Shown in pieces: positions 1-9,000 of a stretch of DNA of 64,000 bases; position 1 is the first letter of the stretch, and each line of letters opens with the position of its first letter. The position numbers and the translations under genes are program-made. This stretch comes from an uncultured Poribacteria bacterium. Its GTDB lineage: Bacteria; Poribacteria; WGA-4E; PCPOR2b. Below the pieces are notes generated by a model. It had not been told where the DNA came from and did not search any database. It was given only the letters and a program-made list of their open reading frames with translations. The DNA lies in contig OY282444.1 of assembly GCA_958296125.1 (NCBI GenBank), positions 372,001 to 436,000 on the forward strand. The letters run 5' to 3'.

Positions 1-849
1 AAACATCTCATGAATCTCCCTGACATCGGCGCGTTTATACCAAGCATTAATCCAAAAGCCGCGGAACCGGAGGTCTTTGAAAATCAGCAAACCGTTGCTC
101 ACCTGCAACGGTTGGAGTCCCATCGCACCATAAGTGACCAACGTGCCGTGAGTGCCAAGTGACTTGGTGATCTCCCGCGCATTCTCTCCACCAACAGCAT
201 TCAATCCAAGCGGTATATCAGCGTTGTCCGTCAAGTCCCGAATCTGTTTTGACAGCGGTATCTCATCGGTGACGACGATGTCCGCGCCTTCCGCCTGAAG
301 TTCGGGAATCAGCTCCTCCCGACGCACAATGTTTACAGTTTTTAAACCGCGGAGACGAGCAATCTGAATAACAGAACGACCGACTCCGGAATTGGCAGCG
401 TTCTGAATCACCCAGTCCCCTGGCTTGAGGTTGGCAAATGCTTCAAGCATCCGCCAAGCGGTGGGCGGGTTGACCGATAGCATCGCCGCTTGTTCCAGAG
501 GGAGGTCATCCGGTAAGGGAATTAAGCTGCTGGCATCCGTGATATACGCCTCGCACCAGTTGCCCACCCGATCTAGCGAGATAACGCATTGGCCCACGCG
601 AAGATTGGAGACAGCACTGCCGATCTGCGCGACAACACCGACACCTTCGTTGCCCACAACCGCCGGTAGCGGTAAACGAATCGGATACTTCCCCTCAAGC
701 ACGTTGATGTCGGCGGGGTTAATCGGCGAGGCTTTCATCTCGACTAAAACTTGGTTGGGTGCGATGGCAGGAGTGTCCCACACCTCGACCTTGGCAACTT
801 CTTCAGGGATTCCGTGCTCGTGATGACAGACGACTGTTACTTTTTTCAT
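1..849 (-). CDS. MECR/ETR-like 2-enoyl thioester reductase (partial, 3' end cut)
   Basis: Minus-strand frame from ATG at 849 stays open to base 1, so the C-terminus lies outside the window. Translation gives a medium-chain dehydrogenase/reductase without the zinc-ligand pattern of alcohol dehydrogenases. It reads closely like mitochondrial-type enoyl-CoA/ACP reductase: SPINPADINVLEGKYPIR near residue 45, VGNEGVG, then VNPPTAWRMLEAF, the nucleotide-binding stretch VIQNAANSGVGRSVIQIA, and GTLVTYGAMG followed by LLIFKDLRFRGFW. That family reduces trans-2-enoyl thioesters with NADPH in fatty-acid synthesis. A G-rich Shine-Dalgarno run (GGGGGG) precedes the ATG. It is the last visible gene of a minus-strand cluster starting at 3852, 105 bp after the preceding gene. 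A plain quinone-oxidoreductase annotation is the alternative; the MECR motifs favour the reductase. Confidence 0.82.
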   Translation of the reverse strand, partial: MKKVTVVCHHEHGIPEEVAKVEVWDTPAIAPNQVLVEMKASPINPADINVLEGKYPIRLPLPAVVGNEGVGVVAQIGSAVSNLRVGQCVISLDRVGNWCEAYITDASSLIPLPDDLPLEQAAMLSVNPPTAWRMLEAFANLKPGDWVIQNAANSGVGRSVIQIARLRGLKTVNIVRREELIPELQAEGADIVVTDEIPLSKQIRDLTDNADIPLGLNAVGGENAREITKSLGTHGTLVTYGAMGLQPLQVSNGLLIFKDLRFRGFWINAWYKRADVREIHEMF

Positions 850-954
850 TTTACCCCCCATTTTGCGTAGTATCTACGAACTCATAATACCAATTAAAAT
901 TGAGTCAGGAAAACCGAACTCTACCGTTCCTGAGCTGTTCCGAAGGTGTAATAG

Positions 955-1629
955 TTATGGAATTATAGGACTGCGCGTTACGCCGGGGTGGAAGGACAAA
1001 AAAATGCCAAACAACGTGCTCTGATCAGCTTTTAGGGGATATATGACGTTCCCCAGCAAACTCATATTTGGCGACAGGTCAACCTCTAAGCCGATCTGTC
1101 CGGAAAAGGCACTGCCACGCGCGGTTTCCACCCCCAGCGTCCACCAACTCATATCATAGAACGCGAGCGCGTAAGGTGTTATGGTCAGTGATGAATCGCT
1201 GACCATCCGATGACACAACCCGAGTCCGACAGAGAACCCCAATGTGCTATTCTCGACACCTGTTCTCTCGCCCGCAAAACTACCGAAGAAACTCGCACTC
1301 GCCAGACACTCCCAATCGCTTTGAATCAGTGGTTGAATCGAACTGATCCCAGAATAAAAGAACGAAATCGGCGATTGCGTGGTTGAGCCCTCATCATTAA
1401 AATAAATCTGTCCTGCTTTCAAAAACCCTTCAATATCCGGTAGCACACCGTATTCAAGGGCCCCGACTGCCGCAACCCTTTCGTTCACGAACTCCGCCCC
1501 TGCCGCGAGGCTTGTCTGACCCATTTTTAATTGACGAAGGTTGAAAGGGTGTTCGTAAAGTTGGGCGTGTGTTTTCGCCAAACTCGCTGTCAATAGGAAA
1601 ACTGTAACCATTGATACCCGCTTTTTCAT
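955..1629 (-). CDS. Small secreted, probable outer-membrane beta-barrel protein, unknown function
   Basis: 224 residues. It starts with a clear signal peptide: MKKR, a hydrophobic core (VSMVTVFLLTASLA), then a cleavage-type THAQ. The mature part has short alternating hydrophobic/polar strands and Gly/aromatic turns (SLAAGAEFVNERVAAVGALEYGV, STLGFSVGLGLCHRM), as expected of a small beta-barrel such as the outer-membrane beta-barrel superfamilies. No enzymatic motif is seen and I do not recognise a named family. It sits 12 bp after the zinc dehydrogenase gene and is probably co-transcribed with it, although the functional link is unclear. Location (outer membrane) is inference from the signal peptide and strand pattern. 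Confidence 0.7.
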   Translation of the reverse strand: MKKRVSMVTVFLLTASLAKTHAQLYEHPFNLRQLKMGQTSLAAGAEFVNERVAAVGALEYGVLPDIEGFLKAGQIYFNDEGSTTQSPISFFYSGISSIQPLIQSDWECLASASFFGSFAGERTGVENSTLGFSVGLGLCHRMVSDSSLTITPYALAFYDMSWWTLGVETARGSAFSGQIGLEVDLSPNMSLLGNVIYPLKADQSTLFGIFLSFHPGVTRSPIIP

Positions 1630-1641
1630 ATTGGTTTCCGA

Positions 1642-2739
1642 TTAAAATGACAGCCCAACACGAATCGCTTCGCCATCCTCGGCAAAGGCAAACGCTTCGT
1701 TGATCTGATCGAAGGGGAAGGTATGGGAGATTATCTTGTGGAACGGGTACTTATCCCGCGTCCGTTCCAGGAAATCTAGGCCCCGGGCGATAACCCAACC
1801 CTCATAAACGATTACCCCCCGGATCGTCCTGCTGCATCGCACAATACTGCCCGGATCGATTTCGGTGGGCATACCGAGATTGATATTCCCAATCCAGAGA
1901 TAACGCCCACCCCAGCGGAGCATCTCAACCCCTTCGGCAAGGACGCGCGGCGAGCCGACAAACTCGGCGACAAGGTCTGCTCCAACCCCTCGCGTGTGGT
2001 CAAGCACGTATTCAACACGGTCTTTCACGGCGAGTTCATCGACGTTGATGAGATGGTCGGCACCAAATTCGCGGGCGAGATTCAGCCGTGCCGGCAATCG
2101 ATCCAAGACGATGATCTGCCCAGCTCCCATCTCCTTCGCCACCGCTGTCGCATAAAGCCCAAGCCCACCTGCTCCCTGAATCACAACCGTATCGCCAAGC
2201 GTGATGCCGATTTGGTTGAGCCCATAGATGACCTCTGACAACGCGCAGTTAACCGGTGAAACAAATGCGTCAGGCAGCTCATCGGGGACCTTGAACACCC
2301 AGTGCCCCGGTTTCATGTAGTAATATTCGCCATAAGCCCCGTGAAAATGCGGAGATTGGTCGCTCGACACACCGAGCCAATCCCGATAACGGTTCGGACA
2401 CCCCGGCTTGCCATTGAGGCATGTCCAACAGTGGTTGCAGGGCTTGAAGTAGGAGTAGGTGATTCGATCTCCCTCTGCTAACGGCTGGCCCATGCTATCG
2501 GTCTGGATATTCTTTCCTAGTTCTTCGATGGTGCCGACCATTTCATGTCCTAACACCTGCGGGAGGCCGCTGGCAATCTTGGGGCCGTGTCCTCGCCAAA
2601 AGTGTAAGTCTGAGCCGCAGATATTCGCCATCCGCATTTTGACCAAGAGATCATTCGGCTCCGTTGATGGCACGGGATACTCCCTGAACTCCATCGGGGC
2701 TTGTGGCTGTGTAAAAATAGCAACTTGTCCTGTCTTCAT
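1642..2739 (-). CDS. Zinc-dependent alcohol dehydrogenase (threonine/sorbitol dehydrogenase-like MDR)
   Basis: 365 residues, normal for the family. Catalytic zinc residues are visible as NICGSDLHFWRG (Cys near 41) and the GHEMVGTIEELG motif (His-Glu). The four structural-zinc cysteines are in CNHCWTCLNGKPGC. The Rossmann NAD(P)-binding motif is GAGGLGLYATAVAKEMG, followed by an acidic residue after VLD, suggesting NAD preference. Members oxidise secondary alcohols of sugars, polyols or amino acids; the substrate cannot be told from sequence. A good Shine-Dalgarno (GAGGAGGGG) precedes the ATG. It lies 36 bp after an enolase-superfamily gene, which fits a sugar-acid or polyol catabolic operon. 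Confidence 0.9.
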   Translation of the reverse strand: MKTGQVAIFTQPQAPMEFREYPVPSTEPNDLLVKMRMANICGSDLHFWRGHGPKIASGLPQVLGHEMVGTIEELGKNIQTDSMGQPLAEGDRITYSYFKPCNHCWTCLNGKPGCPNRYRDWLGVSSDQSPHFHGAYGEYYYMKPGHWVFKVPDELPDAFVSPVNCALSEVIYGLNQIGITLGDTVVIQGAGGLGLYATAVAKEMGAGQIIVLDRLPARLNLAREFGADHLINVDELAVKDRVEYVLDHTRGVGADLVAEFVGSPRVLAEGVEMLRWGGRYLWIGNINLGMPTEIDPGSIVRCSRTIRGVIVYEGWVIARGLDFLERTRDKYPFHKIISHTFPFDQINEAFAFAEDGEAIRVGLSF

Positions 2740-2775
2740 TGCAATCCCCTCCTCACTGCTCGCCTCCCATTCCTC

Positions 2776-3852
2776 TTATGCCGATGCAACGGTCAACTCA
2801 TTCAGTTTGTCCGCATCTAATTCAACGCCAAGCCCTGGGCCTTCGGGCGGATAGAGGTGGCTGGCTTCAGCCCGGATGCGTTCTCGCGCCGGTGATGCCA
2901 TGTAGAGCACGGGCCCCATCGGATCGCAAGGCAGGGAGAGGTTCGGCATCGAAACGCCTACTTGGATCTGTGCGGATGTTCCGAGCGTCGATTCCTGATC
3001 CGTGCCAATCAGACATCTGAGTCCCGCTGCCTCCGCCAACGTAAATAGGCGACGAATATGGGTCGGTCCCCCCGATACACACGCCACATTGAAGACTGTG
3101 CAGGCACCCCGCCCAGCTGCCTCATAGCCGAGTTCCAAGCTGTTGATGTGCAGACTCACTGGCAAATCCATCCGTTTAGTAAATTCCGCACAGACTCGCA
3201 GGTTGGGCGAGGGCTGTTCAAAATGGTAAGGCGTGTGATGGCGGAGGACATCCGCGTAGCGCAGAGCGGTCTCCCAGTCGTTGAAGCGGCCGGAGAAATC
3301 GAGTTGCTTGAGCCGAATCTGATCACCGAATCTCGCTGTCATCTCCGTCAGGAATCGGTTATCCAACGCGCTGTCACCCGATACGTAGTAGCGAAAGAGA
3401 TGATGCCCCAAGTCTACCAACCGTTGTAGGTAGCCTGCGGTCTGCTCAAAGTCCTCCTGCACCTGTCTCCCCCAGAGTGGATAGCAGCAATAGACGCGGT
3501 CCCGCACCTTGCCCCCCAGCATTTGGTAAACTGGCACTCCCTGCACCTTACCGTTGAGGTCGTAAAGCGCCAAGTCAATGGCAGAAGCGAGGTGTAGATT
3601 GGTAACTGTGCTGCCAAAATCCTGCGCCCGGAGCAGCTCGTTGATCTCCGTAATACGGGTGGCATCGCGCCCCACCAGCAACTCGTTGTAGCGTCTGGCT
3701 ATTGCACCCAAATCATCGGCTCTGCTGTCCGAGGCTTCCCCCAGCCCTACGGGCCCATCGTCCACATGCACCTTGACAATAACATGCCCCGATATCTGAC
3801 CGTAATAACGTGGTGTTTCGATCTGGAATGTATCAATCTTTGTGATTTTCAT
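2776..3852 (-). CDS. Enolase-superfamily protein (mandelate racemase/muconate lactonizing type), atypical active site
   Basis: 358 residues with the family layout: an N-terminal capping domain (KITKIDTFQIETPRYYG, DDGPVGLGEASDSR) and a barrel domain. Metal ligands one and two can be placed at LKQLDFSGRF and YHFEQPSPN. The usual K-x-K catalytic motif on the second strand is replaced by RYY (HLFRYYVSGDS), and the third acidic ligand is replaced in VSLHINSLE. Either the protein has a different chemistry or it is no longer an acid-sugar dehydratase. It is first in a minus-strand run with a zinc dehydrogenase 36 bp downstream. A second family member at 38254-39294 keeps K-x-K. Family assignment is strong, reaction unknown. 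Confidence 0.85.
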   Translation of the reverse strand: MKITKIDTFQIETPRYYGQISGHVIVKVHVDDGPVGLGEASDSRADDLGAIARRYNELLVGRDATRITEINELLRAQDFGSTVTNLHLASAIDLALYDLNGKVQGVPVYQMLGGKVRDRVYCCYPLWGRQVQEDFEQTAGYLQRLVDLGHHLFRYYVSGDSALDNRFLTEMTARFGDQIRLKQLDFSGRFNDWETALRYADVLRHHTPYHFEQPSPNLRVCAEFTKRMDLPVSLHINSLELGYEAAGRGACTVFNVACVSGGPTHIRRLFTLAEAAGLRCLIGTDQESTLGTSAQIQVGVSMPNLSLPCDPMGPVLYMASPARERIRAEASHLYPPEGPGLGVELDADKLNELTVASA

Positions 3853-3964
3853 GCCTTTGCCCTTTCTATTGGAAGCTCTCTCAGAAATCCGAAAAACTCA
3901 AACGGAAAACTTGCCCTTGCTTCGGATGATAATTATAACCGACATGAAGCAGTTGTGCAAAGCA

Positions 3965-4275
3965 GAATTGACATACTCCCAAATCTAAAGGATTGGGATT
4001 CTCATCCTTTAGGAGTCGAATTGTTCAGTCAACAAGGTGAGTCCCGATGTTTCGGGAACTTACGACCTCTCCCCCATACATCGGGCCTGGAACGGACTCC
4101 GTCTAGGGTCTTGTGCAATTCGCCGTTACCGTGCCTGTCCCAATCTTGTCGGGGATGGCTATACATCTTGAACGTGCCTGGTCACGGAACAGACTAAGTT
4201 TTCATAAGGGGGTCCCTATCCTATGCAGTAGGTGTGGGAGACACCACTTAGCAGTGGTGCTGCATTCTCCCACAA
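3965..4275 (-). mobile_element. Remnant IS200/IS605-type right end with omega-RNA-like hairpins, no tnpB
   Basis: Read on the minus strand the segment ends with a short hairpin and then GGGAGTATGTCAATTC (3965-3980). This is the characteristic right end of IS200/IS605-family TnpB elements, where the omega-RNA scaffold ends. The far side (4233-4274) holds a two-tier hairpin: outer arms TGTGGGAGA/TCTCCCACA, inner arms CACCACT/AGTGGTG around a TAGC loop. Another small palindrome (TCCCGATGTTTCGGGA) is near 4040. No transposase or tnpB reading frame is present between 3853 and 4491, so this is either a non-autonomous palindrome-ended derivative or a relic. The rest of this 640-bp gap (3853-3964 and 4276-4491) is AT-rich with no recognisable gene. 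Confidence 0.55.
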
Positions 4276-4491
4276 GGACATATCAATTTTAACATATTTC
4301 ACCGACAAAGCCAATAAAAAAATGCTAAAGCGAAACTTAAGATCTTTTAATTTGATAAGGAAGTTTTAGAAATATAGATCTGTCCTTAGCTAGTCGGGGA
4401 AGCTACATCGCTGCCTTGATTTTATTGGACCTGTCGACTATAATGCAGATATATTGACTTTGCACTTGTAACCGATAGCGGTGCGTCCGCC

Positions 4492-5607
4492 TTAAAAATC
4501 GCCATTCTGTTTTGATGTTTCCCGGAAAGTGGCAATCAATTCTTGGATGTATGCTCTATCTGAGTCTTCACTCAGATGCGAATCGGCGAGCAGCCCCAAA
4601 ATGCGTCGGAACCTTGCCTTTGGCCCCCCCCATGACTGTAGGGTAGATTTGCTTTCTGCTGCCTCCGGTTGCGCTGTCGATTGGAGAAGTCGATAGACAA
4701 TCGATAGGTAAAAAAGCAGTTGATGGTAATCAACCTGCGCGGCAATCTCCGTTTCCGACCAATCTTCCCGATGTTTGGCAACTTGGCTGGCGTATTCCTT
4801 GACGATTCCCGCGTCTAACAAGCTGACAAAATTCCCGCCCGCCCGATTTGCTCCCAAGCTATTGAGTGATTGCACCAAACGCCGCTCGCCCCAATCCCAA
4901 CCGATACTCCCAAAATCAATGAAGGTCGGGGTATTCCCATCAACCACGATGTTCCGTGCGTTATAGTCTAAAGCCCCCAACGTCGGGGGGGCCCCCTGTA
5001 AGCGATTAGACAGGTGCCCCCAAATCGCGTCAAGCGTTGCCGCTTGATCGAGGGACATCGGCTCGCCCCTCATCCATGCCAAATAGTCGAGCGTTTTTCT
5101 CCCCCGATCCAATAAGGTCTGCATCGTATCACGTAGAAACGCTGAATAGTCAAGGGGGTATATGTAGGACTTGAGCGCGTGCACCGATTTAGCGAACCCC
5201 GCTTCCAGTTGACAGAACGCTCGGACGGTGTTCCGCACAATCTGCTTTAACTCATCAAGCGGCGTTTCTTGGGCGAGGTCATCGAGTGTCGTATCCCCAC
5301 ACCACTCCATCAGCAAATAGCCCGCGGACTCCGACCCCCAATAAAGTTCAGGCACACGACACCCTAACTGATGCAACCTCGAAAGGACTACGGATTCGAT
5401 CTGAAATGGTGTAAAGGTAGAGTTACCAACCGGTTGGGTTATCAGATGTTGTTTCAGAAGAAAGGAACGCCCCATCGCCATTAGCCGCCAGACATTGTTT
5501 CTTTCAAGCGTGCCGTGTCGAATTGGGGCGCATCTTATCTGATCTGATGAAATATGGAGGTATGCAGCAATCTGTTTGATTACCGATGGGAAGTTTGGAG
5601 GGTTCAT
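4492..5607 (-). CDS. Aminoglycoside phosphotransferase (APH)-family small-molecule kinase-like protein
   Basis: About 371 residues from ATG at 5607; a TTG at 5628 would add seven residues and neither has a clear ribosome site. Kinase-fold marks are visible: an N-lobe lysine in SFLLKQHL, the hinge-like stretch YLLMEWCGDTTLDDL, the catalytic-loop segment GALDYNARNIVV and the metal-binding FIDFGSIGWDWGERR. The Brenner motif H-x-D-x4-N keeps Asp and Asn but has Ala in place of His. APH-fold enzymes phosphorylate antibiotics, choline, homoserine or sugars; the substrate here cannot be told and there is no resistance context. It stands alone, flanked by a mobile-element remnant and a hairpin repeat. 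Confidence 0.75.
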   Translation of the reverse strand: MNPPNFPSVIKQIAAYLHISSDQIRCAPIRHGTLERNNVWRLMAMGRSFLLKQHLITQPVGNSTFTPFQIESVVLSRLHQLGCRVPELYWGSESAGYLLMEWCGDTTLDDLAQETPLDELKQIVRNTVRAFCQLEAGFAKSVHALKSYIYPLDYSAFLRDTMQTLLDRGRKTLDYLAWMRGEPMSLDQAATLDAIWGHLSNRLQGAPPTLGALDYNARNIVVDGNTPTFIDFGSIGWDWGERRLVQSLNSLGANRAGGNFVSLLDAGIVKEYASQVAKHREDWSETEIAAQVDYHQLLFYLSIVYRLLQSTAQPEAAESKSTLQSWGGPKARFRRILGLLADSHLSEDSDRAYIQELIATFRETSKQNGDF

Positions 5608-5824
5608 GTCAAGGGTGAACTGATACAAATTTCTCGATCGCTATGCTATAGACCGCACACAGAATGAGTAATGCGTAATAAATAAACCTATTGGCCCATG
5701 TTAAGAAATCAGGCAACAGAAACCGCCCCTCCTCCCCCGTCTACGTATACACCCCACCCCTACGATTTATCTTCGGGTTTTGCGAGTTTTGCATCCTTTT
5801 ACGAGCCCCGTCGGTCAGGGAGCA

Positions 5825-5901
5825 CTGTAGGTCGGGCTTCCTAGCCCGACTGCACCCATGAACATAACGAGAGGGTCGGGAATTGGAATTCCCTCCCACA
5901 G
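5825..5901. repeat. REP-like double-hairpin intergenic repeat
   Basis: Two hairpins lie inside a short outer CTGT/ACAG pairing. The first is GTCGGGC-TTCCTA-GCCCGAC (5831-5850). The second is GGGAATT-GG-AATTCCC (5878-5893). A second copy of the same architecture, sharing GTAGGTCG...TTCC...CGAC, is at 28903-28962. The remaining part of the 5608-6007 gap holds only the terminator described next. Confidence 0.65.
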
Positions 5902-5945
5902 ACAAAGCAGCATGAATGTCCATCAATGGGGGTCATCATTGGCAC

Positions 5946-5990
5946 AAAAAAAAAGCTGCTAAATGCCTCGTCGTGAAGCATTTAGCAGCT
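5946..5990 (-). terminator. Intrinsic terminator of the giant surface-protein gene
   Basis: A perfect 13-bp inverted repeat (AGCTGCTAAATGC, 5954-5966, and its complement 5978-5990) with an 11-nt loop is followed on the minus strand by a run of nine T (5946-5954, reading A on the plus strand). It lies just past the stop codon at 6008 of the minus-strand giant gene. Confidence 0.9.
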
Positions 5991-6007
5991 ATGTCGCTGA
6001 TGTTAAT

Positions 6008-9000
6008 TTACTTTAGAATCAGCATCTTACGAGTGGCAGAGAAGTCACCGGCACTAAGGCTATAGAAATAAATGCCACTGGCAACCTGTTCCCCGAATCG
6101 GTTTCTGCCATCCCAGTAGATAGCTTTGCTTCTCGACTCATAAACCGCTGCGGTTTGATGGCCGAGATCAAGGGTCCTCACCACCCGCCCGGTAGAATCG
6201 TAGAGGGTCAACGTAACGTCGGCATCTTCTGCCAGCCGATACGGAATCCACGTTTCTGGGTTGAACGGATTTGGATAGTTCCGAAGCAGTTCGGTCTCTG
6301 CCGGAATCTCATAAGCGATGAGGTCTTCCACCTCAAGGATACCGCTCTTCACATCGTCTGTTGTAACGATGTGGCGCACCGGCTTGACCCCAATCAACGG
6401 ATCTGGTGAATCAACGGAAATCTCAATGACATCACCGACCCGTGCGGCGTGAGCGTCATTGAGGTCAACAAAGGTCATATTGTATCCGATCGCTGCCGTT
6501 TCATCGGAGGTGATCCGACTGAGTGAAGATTTTGTTGATAGGTTCTTCACCTTGACGCGGAATCCTTCCCTTGCGAGTCCGGTGATTTCGTCAACAACAG
6601 CCCCGCGGACATCAAGGACCGGGGTTTGACCGTCAATCTTGTATCCAGCGAGCGCAATGGGTGCAGCCCCCGCCATAGTATCGTTAGTCCACCCGTCCCC
6701 GGTGAGCGTTGCAGAAGCATCAGCGGTCGCCGTTATGAGATATGCTGCATCCCCCATGACGGGCCCGTCTCCGGGGTCCCCGGCTTGACTGATGGCTTGG
6801 AAATTGCCGTCGATTGAAACAATGATGTTTGCGACACTTCCATCAAACAGCGTTATGATGTCGCTGATATTGGTCACGCTCGCATCGTTGAGGGGCAGCC
6901 CGACGAGGTTCTGGCCCGCATTGAGGTTAATGGTGCCATCGTCCCACGCCTCACCGGTGAAGGTGACCGTTGTGTCAGCGGTCATCGAAAGGACAATCCC
7001 CAGGTCAGCGGTAATCGGCAAGGCACCGCTGCGGCTATTCCACGAATTGCCATCATAGGTAATGGCGAGCGTGGCGGTGGTCTCGCCAATCATCTCAAGG
7101 AGATCACCCACAGTGTCGAGGCCTTCAACCCTAAGGGGCACGTGGAACAAGCTGACCCCTGCCGGTATCATCGAAGTATATTCGAGGCTATTTTGTAACA
7201 TAACCATCGCAGAGGCCATGCCACTATTGCCGGCGGCATCAATCGCAGTTACCGTGATGGTTTGCATACCGTTCATCGCTTCGTTATCTGCACTGATAGT
7301 CACTTCAGCACTGTAAGCACCATCTGAAGCGTCATCTGCCATGGTCAGTGCGACTGTCGTTTGCGTCGAATCCAGCATTGAGACATCCGCCATCACCGAA
7401 GCAATCGCTCCAGCATCTGTAACCGTAGCACTAATCACTACCATCTCCCCGTTTGAAACGGTATCAGGAGATGCGGCAACCGTTACCGCCGGTGCCATTG
7501 TGTCAACGGTCAACATCCCCGCAGACAAGCTCGAACCTGTTTCCGTGAGCGTAACCGTTACTTCATGGACTCCATCGTGTAGGTCCGCAACGGCTGTGTA
7601 GCTGCCGGTATAGGTCCCTTCAGGCGACTCGGTCATTGAGGCCTCAGTGACAATCGAACCGATCGAGAAGGTTAGCATCTGATTCGCGGTGCCGGTGGCG
7701 TTGACCATTACGGTATCCCCCGTCTTCGCCATGGTTGTATCAATCGAAGCGGTTAAAAGGGTTATCATATCGGTCGTGACCGTCACCTCATGCGCTGCTG
7801 GTGTTAGGTTCGGCGCGCTCGCGGTGACCGTCGCTGCCCCAACCGTCGAATCATGGTAGTAAACCATCGCTGCAACATCGCCTGTAGGGATGGTTACGGT
7901 GATGGCTTCGGTCCCCGTCGCCTCAGCGGTCTCAGCAAAGGTGCCGGCTGAGCTTGAGGTCAGGGTAACATCTACATCGGTCCCCATCGCGGTTTCATTG
8001 CCATCGGCATCTCGCAGCCCAACCGTGATCGCTAGCGGCATCGCCCCGGCATCAGCGGAAACGGCACCGGCACTGCTCAACGAAAGCTGGCTCGGTGTGG
8101 AGCCTTGGACTCTGACCTGAACGTCGGCTACAATCGGCCTGCCATCAAACAGGATCTTGAACGGCGTAACTTCACGGGCAGTCGGTGCATCGGCATTCTC
8201 ATAGGTGAAGATGATCTCATCACCCGCTTCTACCTCAAGCCCGCCCAACTTCACGCGGGCAACCATATCCCGGCCGACGGGGTCTAGTTTTTCCACACTC
8301 ACCGTCGTCGCGGCACCTTTGTGCCTGTGCACCACGGTGTAGGTTCCCTTGTCCTCCTCTGAAGTGGCAGCATTGTTGGGTGCCGTCCACGGCGCGGGGA
8401 CTTGAACTCGGAACTCCCGGGGCGCGTCAATGATACCGACAGCGGTGTAGGTAAAGGTCAGGTCCACCCCCGTTGCACCCGCTTGGACAATCCGCGGTGT
8501 AACGGTCCCTGAACCGGAGCCCGGTCTCGCTTCGCCGATATCAACGGTGAGCATTGTCGCGTCGCCTGAGACATCAACAAACGAATCGGCTGCGTCACCG
8601 CCGTGAACCGCAACGGCAAATTTAACACCGGTCCCTGCGGCAGGCTGCACATCACCGGTATAGACAAACGTCACGGTCCCGTTGGCACTCAAATTCACAC
8701 CCTCAACGATGATCATTTGACCGTCAAAGGTGGGTGAAAACGCAGGTGTTACCGTCACCGTCTCCGCACTCGGCGCAGACCAACCAGCGGGGATGGTCAA
8801 CCGAACCTTGCCCCCAATCATTTGACCCGCCGCAGTGTAGGTAACGGTCAGCTCACGATCGGTATCCCCGGTATGGAGTGCCGCATCGCCATCGGTCACG
8901 GCAAGGACTGCTTTACCTTTCCCACTCGCCTGTGGGTTGACCGTTATTGTCGGTTGCGTGCGTAGTGGGGCCAGGTTGCCACCTTGATGCCCCCGAACCG

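Noticed and set aside
3766-4197. 143-codon plus-strand frame overlapping the enolase gene start
   Set aside because: Runs from a real gene's antisense into the IS-like remnant; composition not protein-like.
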